Source: Bacteroidales bacterium UBA2939 (GTDB lineage Bacteria; Bacteroidota; Bacteroidia; Bacteroidales; P3). From it: a stretch of 6,785 bases of DNA. The translations under genes were made by a program, and so were the position numbers. The notes beneath the pieces were generated by a model. It was not told the DNA's origin. It did not search any database and saw only the letters and a list, made by a program, of their open reading frames with translations. The stretch is from positions 118,624 to 125,408 of the forward strand of contig DECD01000047.1 in NCBI GenBank assembly GCA_002349055.1, read 5' to 3'. Of the stretch, positions 6,542-6,785 are shown one piece after another (position 1 is the stretch's first letter; every line of letters starts with the position of its first letter).

Positions 6542-6571
6542 TTGTGGGTACTGAAAATTGTCGCATTTTTG
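6542..6571 (+). promoter_or_regulatory. Probable promoter of the gene at the right edge
   Basis: TTG at 6542-6544 is followed after exactly 19 bases by CATTTTTG (6564-6571), one mismatch from the Bacteroidota -7 consensus TAnnTTTG. It lies between the upstream terminators and the ATG at 6728, and would start transcription near 6578, leaving about 150 nt of leader. Confidence 0.5.
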
Positions 6572-6578
6572 CATCGTG

Positions 6579-6727
6579 TTTCGGACGGAACAAGAGTTTA
6601 TTAACCATTTCCCCCGCTGAAAAGGCAGCGGCTGTCGAGTGAAGCAGAGGAAGTCTCGCGAGATTACTATATGTAATAAGTAAAGGTGGCCCCCTTCTGA
6701 CACTCCCCTCGCTAAACTTCGACAAAC
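6579..6727 (+). promoter_or_regulatory. Untranslated leader with small hairpins
   Basis: The stretch between the predicted transcription start and the ATG at 6728 holds CCGCTG/CAGCGG (6614-6619 with 6626-6631, 6-nt loop), the self-complementary TCTCGCGAGA (6654-6663) and ATTAC/GTAAT (6663-6667 with 6673-6677). No U-run or known riboswitch core was recognised. It may be a regulatory leader or just an ordinary untranslated region. Confidence 0.3.
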
Positions 6728-6785
6728 ATGAAGAAGTCAAACAAAAACCAAAACGTATTCGTAGACACCTTCCGCATCGAGACCC
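6728..6785 (+). CDS. Start of an unidentified gene, cut by the window edge
   Basis: The ATG at 6728 opens a frame of 19 codons, MKKSNKNQNVFVDTFRIET, that runs off the right edge without a stop. The lysine- and asparagine-rich start, the A-rich context before the ATG (GACAAAC) and the upstream promoter-like sequence support a real start. Too little protein is visible to name a family; there is no hydrophobic core, so it does not begin like a signal peptide. Confidence 0.5.
   Translation, partial: MKKSNKNQNVFVDTFRIET

Noticed and set aside
6398..6602. Open frame continuing after the orphan gene's TAA, as possible read-through
   Set aside because: It runs through a strong intrinsic terminator and has no protein features beyond the CGACTAAA motif; an open stretch of this length can occur by chance.

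Overview
The window looks like chromosome from a member of the Bacteroidota, most likely order Bacteroidales. Four things point there. The promoters have the form TTG-N19-TAnnTTTG. The translation starts are A-rich and lack Shine-Dalgarno sequences. One gene is a large Sec-exported protein with BspA-type leucine-rich repeats, InlB-type repeats and a type IX secretion (T9SS) C-terminal sorting domain. The partial gene at the left edge is a Bacteroidetes-like PriA.

Layout: (1) 1-610, minus strand: 5' part of priA, the replication-restart helicase, running off the left edge. (2) 611-983: intergenic, no convincing gene; one 12-bp perfect palindrome lies just upstream of priA. (3) 976-1006: a strong minus-strand intrinsic terminator. 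(4) 1017-4346, minus: a complete 1109-residue surface or secreted protein made of a signal peptide, 8 BspA-type LRRs (period 23 residues), 10 InlB-like repeats (six consecutive starts exactly 69 residues apart) and a T9SS domain. A palindromic element is embedded in frame in the T9SS domain. (5) 4391-4672, minus: a canonical promoter followed by about 245 nt predicted to fold into several hairpins and ending in a terminator-like stem plus U-run, about 45 nt before the surface-protein start. This is either a leader regulator or a separate small RNA. (6) 4797-6486, plus: a stand-alone gene with its own promoter and terminator, coding for an unrecognised 497-residue protein; its stop codon lies inside a cluster of CGACTAAA motifs. 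(7) 6542-6785, plus: a probable promoter, a leader of about 150 nt with small hairpins, and the first 19 codons of a new gene cut by the right edge.

The genes do not form an operon: each appears to have its own control signals. priA is housekeeping. The surface protein is probably an adhesin or another cell-surface or secreted binding protein. The orphan gene has no assigned role. The best candidate for something undescribed is the structured RNA region upstream of the surface-protein gene: two of its stems contain G-U pairs that form only in the minus-strand transcript.
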